Shown here: positions 7,201 to 8,050 of the stretch, piece by piece | How the letters are laid out: each line of letters begins with the position of its first letter | How positions within the stretch are numbered: the first letter of the stretch is position 1 | Source of the DNA: Clostridium sp. 26_22 | Lineage (GTDB): Bacteria; Bacillota; Clostridia; TANB77; CAG-508 | Length of the DNA stretch: 8,050 nt | Assembly (NCBI GenBank): GCA_001916005.1 | Contig: MNRP01000016.1 | Coordinates: forward strand, 1 to 8,050 | Direction of reading: 5' to 3' | Program-made: the position numbers and the translations under genes | Notes under the pieces: generated by a model | Databases searched by the model: none | The model's input: the letters and a program-made list of their open reading frames with translations, nothing else | What the model was told of the DNA's origin: nothing

Positions 7201-8050
7201 AGAGAATAAAACAACCCAAGGAGAATCATCAAAAGTATTAGCAAGAACATATACAAACGAAAAAGGTGAATACAAATTTAAAGGATTAGTTGCAGGAGAT
7301 TATGTAATAAAATTCACATATGGAAAGAATATGAAAGATGTAGATGAAAATGGAAACGATAAAGAAACAATAAGAAAAGCAACAACAATATATAATCAAA
7401 ATGGAAATCCATTAAAAGAAATAGAAGCAAGGGAATATAAGTCAACAGTAATTACATCATCAGATATAAGAAAAGCAATGAACATCACTGAGGGTAATGC
7501 ACATTTAAATGGAGATTACTCATGGTTTTTAAAAAATCCAGAAACAAGATATTCAGATGCTGTGGATGATGTTGAATATAGAGCAGAACTTGAAAAAAAT
7601 GGAAAAATAGATTATGAAATTTTAGATAAGGAAAATACATCAAAAGAATATGTATATGTAAGTATGGAAGCATATACACCATATTTCAAATTAGGTGTAG
7701 AAGAATTAAATGATCAATATGATGGTGATGGTAATACAAAAGTGACACAAGAAATTGGTGATGAAATAGATCCAAATACAAATACATTAAAAGATAGACA
7801 TGAGGCTAATGAAGCTAAAATACCAGATGAGTATGAAATGGTTGTAGATGCAGATACAAATACATTAATATATAAGAAAAAGAACGATGCTGTTGAAAAT
7901 AATTACAAATTAGTTGCAAATGAAAATGGAAAAATAGATTATGTATTTACAATAGAAAATATAGATTTCGGATTAATAGAAAGACCAATAGTAGACCTAA
8001 AAGTAGACAAAAATATAACAAACTTAAAAGTATCATTAGGAAATGGTCAA
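1166..8050 (+). CDS. Giant modular surface protein, apparent two-protein fusion (3' end outside window)
   Basis: One frame runs uninterrupted for 2,295 codons to the window edge; I checked the frame line by line and found no stop or shift. Layout: signal peptide 1-27; beta-rich region about 30-205 with a Cys pair (162, 174); DUF11-like modules about 216-331, 374-480 and 503-650; Pro/Thr linker 671-679; SdrD-B-type domain 686-816; DUF11-like module 817-981; two hydrophobic helices at about 987-1007 and 1015-1031; Cys/His-rich stretch 1101-1149; CPNC at 1280-1283; SpaA-like domain about 1318-1425; SdrD-B-type regions 1427-1663 and 1931-2272; a new module starting at 2273. These families (DUF11, SdrD B-like, SpaA/Cna-B) occur in Gram-positive adhesins and stalks, so a structural or adhesive role at the cell surface is likely; no ligand can be named. 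A complete sorting-like tail lies mid-protein, which is abnormal. Codon use also changes, with T-ending codons common early and nearly all A-ending late. The true C-terminus and its anchor are not visible. Confidence 0.93.
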   Translation, partial: MSKKICSILLIIVLLLNSSLLTIISQAIESNENTQEKISMELSNTQLTNKVQNELTITGVLERDSDDDPLYENPVVTFEFPSEIEKVVINDIKLLYDSELKLGEYTVGENEDGNKIIKIPFIGKQTKYQNDGISKGTNIIISANVLVKQDVSTKNSKIKMTCTDGMDLNKKQICEKEIKIVNPSEITVPSVLADNNIKGTTQKVNGMEINTKALLGNSELKQGENVYSNEIIKYEITVTNTTENEINNVKILGNIPEGMTYVDYDEDAFSFWNLTYTMLEPKTPDSNGVYWQDDTYQYVTDESLKVKEIFVGTLQKAETKTYSYEVKVNATSQMKIDTNIDFSINDNIIYTYRISNQANSSDVEVRMRQYQSRTEKNEFSYDVIVKNLTDKNKDGIISIDIPDNIEITKVEPQRVFGDEKAEYEIKDNKLIIKANDIEAKYFKAFSIYTKVNITEETVSNKYAIGIDATFISSDITYRSNQSIATGGIEAVKITQSSETSGEKIKEFKEITYTYEIENIGYVINEWGGYSSIIFEDYIPNELKIESVEYNNFVVKKEGNFANTKYTITNEDKKLGSVEIAEANGRDNSKSARLKINLNIKNNEKITIKIKTKVRAFDTDKNNIEIENSAMVSGNGLKTKQSNVIQNILVHPKTTNIITVDPDGNIVDGGDTPTPAPTPSGNTKTKYSISGLVWIDDNENGQRDSDEKVKDNVEVLLYDITNKKFVTDEKGKTITQKTDKGGKYSFTNIYSGQYYVIFKYDTDIYNITEYQKADVENSQNNDAIEKYARIFNETRTIGMTNTINLNSYKNNIDLGLVEKKNFDLKIEQFIQKVTVTNKKGTKEYTYNNKKIAKISIHSKQFVGSTVVVEYKVKVTNSGDITGKVYEIVNEIPSKMDFHSELNSGWTKSISYTISNISFANTEIKPGESVEATITLSKTLNDEDPGRYTNISKISTSESSKHTSDSNKENDTDKTELIIEVATGLEIAFKVIGGVIMGLLYIALMIYLIKRFVNKKGLFVIFMIMITATVCLYTPKEYAYDTDTTIAGLQESFTESVQNAYTEAIAGVEKNISVVLLGYEGKSGTGTFFKVEADGSLTPIQGCADPGSHFYVEEDCKMVEDPETGEKHEECHDKRVEHPNEVNHVSCEYDHSSEPTVSSGGASVKGDDVPETGLDLNWNAGDGFNLSIGGDMPGSFSQKEASGLWDGISSAVSRTDPGSTSDSEIKSALDKSGFGGDFSTSRSTGSDGISRLSVTLSRTVYVTVTATLTWTDYYKVQDHYVCPNCGKSGSSGWQTMAIGNSTTVTQTFPFTFQTTMTFEPEELPKTLILFKIDKDTNENLYTNNDDNTCTSEFRFLVKGDGSEWEIGVGESLTGLHDGTYEIYEIGSAYGYGVWVDNYDKSKYYKKVAEVTLSGSTIFNVVNIENKKEFIDLSGYVWEDMLNAKDNTRNDLYDEPDARVPGVKVILHDTVRNKELVTWTNENGEYHFGSRNKDLTYTDDTLRIADLDKYYIEFEYNGVKYRNVKLNSDVNVTNASRASEEVASGKSDENSSVRQRFNERFSTISSGTQIDNNGESTGIVIDANGNVNSDKISYTKNGDHQSQINYGKNMTEANGNKEAYGENIYHIKATTYKNLNLSDYLDGYIKKENTTIVHVNEIKNINLGLYSREQVDVAVDSDVARFVLNVNGYQHIYKYATLVNPDTREEMDVKLKALKNKYYERQLHESTISYSATPESVTPEGVPNLYADITYKIYLQNKSNSSIAEKELTAKIKELTLNYDSDLKIISYGYEGANANTEVSESAITATKNGAGAVQLKEATIDLEKLEDRKISAGKREVLEVTFRTAANTIAKILNNPDGIKFDFMAEIKTYSTYSNNEENSFNRADGIYAYASIDKNSAVRNENVKIDTDNTFVTDTFENDTTIAPTFKLSKGTQTELSGIVYEDSPKESTPIKIDGNDIYERVGDGIYNNENVMANVLVEILSVPKNEEGQYDSDTARTGENRQQAYDVAKLYQENKTTQGESSKVLARTYTNEKGEYKFKGLVAGDYVIKFTYGKNMKDVDENGNDKETIRKATTIYNQNGNPLKEIEAREYKSTVITSSDIRKAMNITEGNAHLNGDYSWFLKNPETRYSDAVDDVEYRAELEKNGKIDYEILDKENTSKEYVYVSMEAYTPYFKLGVEELNDQYDGDGNTKVTQEIGDEIDPNTNTLKDRHEANEAKIPDEYEMVVDADTNTLIYKKKNDAVENNYKLVANENGKIDYVFTIENIDFGLIERPIVDLKVDKNITNLKVSLGNGQ
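1811..2158 (+). other. DUF11-like module 1
   Basis: Residues about 216-331 carry the hallmark order of DUF11-type repeats: YEITVTNTTENEINNV (234-249), then IPEGMTYV (255-262), and a closing strand with KTYSYEVKVNA. DUF11-type domains are beta-sandwich repeats found in bacterial cell-surface proteins. Confidence 0.7.
2285..2605 (+). other. DUF11-like module 2
   Basis: Residues about 374-480 repeat the same pattern in a diverged form: FSYDVIVKNLTDKN (379-392) followed by ISIDIPDNIEITKVEP (397-412). Boundaries are approximate. Confidence 0.55.
2672..3115 (+). other. DUF11-like module 3
   Basis: Residues about 503-650 contain ITYTYEIENIGY (510-521), then a strand ending in IPNELKIESVEY, and close with a Lys-rich strand pair near 2941-3020. 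It is followed by a polar linker with PTPAPTP at residues 674-678 and its flanks, a typical flexible spacer between adhesin modules. Confidence 0.55.
3221..3613 (+). other. SdrD B-like domain 1
   Basis: Residues 686-816 begin ISGLVWIDDNENG and carry the W-x-D-x-N-x-N-G-x-x-D-x-x-E signature (W693, D695, N697, N699, G700, D703, E706), the Ca-binding loop of SdrD B repeats. VLLYD, then GGKYSFTNIYSGQYYVIF, complete the transthyretin-like strands. It ends in IDLGLVEKK, the usual closing strand of this module. Confidence 0.85.
3614..4108 (+). other. DUF11-like membrane-proximal module
   Basis: Residues 817-981: FDLKIEQFIQKVTVTN, AKISIHSKQF, VVVEYKVKVTNSGDITG (868-880), IPSKMDFHSEL and ISFANTEIKPGESVEATITL. 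From memory of such proteins, this arrangement is usually the last module before the C-terminal membrane anchor in uncultured Firmicutes surface proteins. It ends in VATG (979-982) directly before a hydrophobic helix. Confidence 0.65.
4118..4261 (+). other. Mid-protein transmembrane hairpin (anchor tail plus second signal-like helix)
   Basis: Residues 985-1032 hold two hydrophobic runs, about F987-I1007 and G1015-Y1031, separated by the basic loop KRFVNKK (1008-1014). The first helix with its KR end looks like the stop-transfer tail of a finished surface protein. The second, with its Lys-rich front and the following TPKEYAYD, looks like the signal peptide of a new one. By the positive-inside rule the loop is cytoplasmic, placing both halves of the protein outside. 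C1029 is not in a good lipobox (V at -1). Confidence 0.8.
4135..4150 (+). promoter_or_regulatory. In-frame internal ribosome binding site and ATG
   Basis: AGGAGG (4135-4140) lies 7 bases before an in-frame ATG at 4148 (M995). Motif and spacing match the start at 1166. Initiation here would yield a protein opening MGLLYIALMIYLIKR, containing both hairpin helices and the whole second half. The bases also encode I-G-G-V-I, so chance is possible. Confidence 0.4.
4466..4612 (+). other. Cys/His-rich segment
   Basis: Residues 1101-1149 contain four Cys (1101, 1114, 1129, 1145) and six His (1107, 1126, 1130, 1136, 1142, 1149) in 49 residues, in a protein otherwise almost without Cys. The spacing is irregular and fits no zinc-finger family I recognise. 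Disulfide pairing or metal binding are both possible. A Gly/Ser-rich, low-complexity stretch follows (about 1156-1250). Confidence 0.6.
5003..5014 (+). other. CPNC motif
   Basis: Residues 1280-1283 read C-P-N-C followed by GKSG, after a strongly beta-like Thr/Val run (TVYVTVTATLTWTDYY, 1256-1271). This looks like half of a zinc ribbon knuckle, or a disulfide loop. No second CxxC lies nearby, so if zinc-binding it would need ligands from elsewhere such as H1277 or the 1101-1149 cluster. Confidence 0.55.
5117..5440 (+). other. SpaA/Cna-B-like domain with predicted isopeptide triad
   Basis: Residues about 1318-1425 follow the SpaA prealbumin-like pattern: LILFKIDKDTNENL (1325-1338), SEFRFLV, LHDGTYEIYEIGSAYGYGV (1373-1391) and FNVVNIEN. 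By family rule the likely covalent triad is Lys1329, Glu1382 (in the xYxIxE motif) and Asn1420. An intramolecular Lys-Asn bond would stiffen the domain, as in pilins. Confidence 0.75.
5444..6154 (+). other. SdrD B-like domain 2 with long extension
   Basis: Residues 1427-1663 start with IDLSGYVWED, have the acidic loop DNTRNDLYDE (1443-1452), then VPGVKVILHD, ENGEYHFG (1478-1485) and KYYIEFEYNG (1506-1515). The closing strand NINLGLYSRE comes only about 140 residues later, after a polar Ser/Asn-rich stretch, so this copy is much longer than the first. Confidence 0.75.
6155..6955 (+). other. Beta-rich inter-domain region
   Basis: Residues 1664-1930 lie between two SdrD-B modules. They include DVARFVLNVNGYQHIYKY (1675-1692), ADITYKIYLQNKS (1743-1755) and ISAGKREVLEVTFRTA (1828-1843), a pattern of partner strands that resembles a diverged DUF11-like fold. 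NDTTIAPTFKL (1917-1927) leads into the next SdrD-B domain. Function unknown. Confidence 0.5.
6956..7981 (+). other. SdrD B-like domain 3 with large insertion
   Basis: Residues 1931-2272: ELSGIVYED (1934-1942) opens the fold, GDGIYNNENVMANVLVEIL holds the acidic loop and second strand, and TNEKGEYKFKGLVAGDYVIKF (2030-2050) is the classic closing segment. A polar region of over 200 residues separates this from the final strand NIDFGLIERP (2265-2274). The opening lacks the Trp of a GxVW motif (Tyr1940 instead). Confidence 0.7.

Noticed and set aside
1..8050. CRISPR arrays, tRNA or rRNA genes, insertion sequences
   Set aside because: No direct-repeat/spacer pattern, no cloverleaf with CCA-like end, and no transposase-like frame or terminal repeats were seen.

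Overview
The window is extremely AT-rich. Ile is mostly ATA, Leu is TTA, Arg is almost always AGA, and synonymous codons mostly end in A. A frame of more than 2,290 codons uses TGG for Trp and contains no in-frame TGA, so the standard bacterial code applies and a TGA-Trp Mollicutes code is unlikely. Promoters, Shine-Dalgarno sites and sorting-like tails are of Gram-positive type. Together with the surface-protein families present, this suggests a low-GC Firmicutes-like organism, possibly an uncultured gut Clostridia or Bacilli lineage. That placement is inference.

All recognisable genes are on the plus strand. Bases 1-191 are the last 62 codons of a surface protein ending in a TPPTG sorting-like motif, a membrane helix and a basic tail, followed by an intrinsic terminator (202-235). 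A promoter (325-353) and a strong ribosome binding site lead into a 227-aa membrane-anchored thioredoxin-fold protein with a CPYC active site (389-1072). A near-consensus promoter (1102-1130) and an AGGAGG site then lead into one uninterrupted reading frame from 1166 to the window edge (at least 2,295 aa, 3' end not seen).

The giant gene encodes a modular secreted or cell-surface protein. In order it has a signal peptide, an N-terminal beta-rich region, three DUF11-like modules, a Pro/Thr linker, an SdrD-B-type domain, another DUF11-like module, and a sorting-like transmembrane tail. The frame does not stop there. It continues through a basic loop into a second hydrophobic, signal-like helix and then a second surface-protein half. 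That half has a Cys/His-rich stretch, a CPNC motif, an SpaA-like domain with a plausible isopeptide triad, two more SdrD-B-type domains with an intervening beta-rich region, and the start of another module at the edge.

The giant gene thus looks like two complete surface proteins fused head to tail. An in-frame AGGAGG-7 nt-ATG at the junction (4135-4150) could allow the second half to be made separately as well. The thioredoxin-like neighbour may act on the unusually Cys-rich second half. That link rests on adjacency and motifs only.
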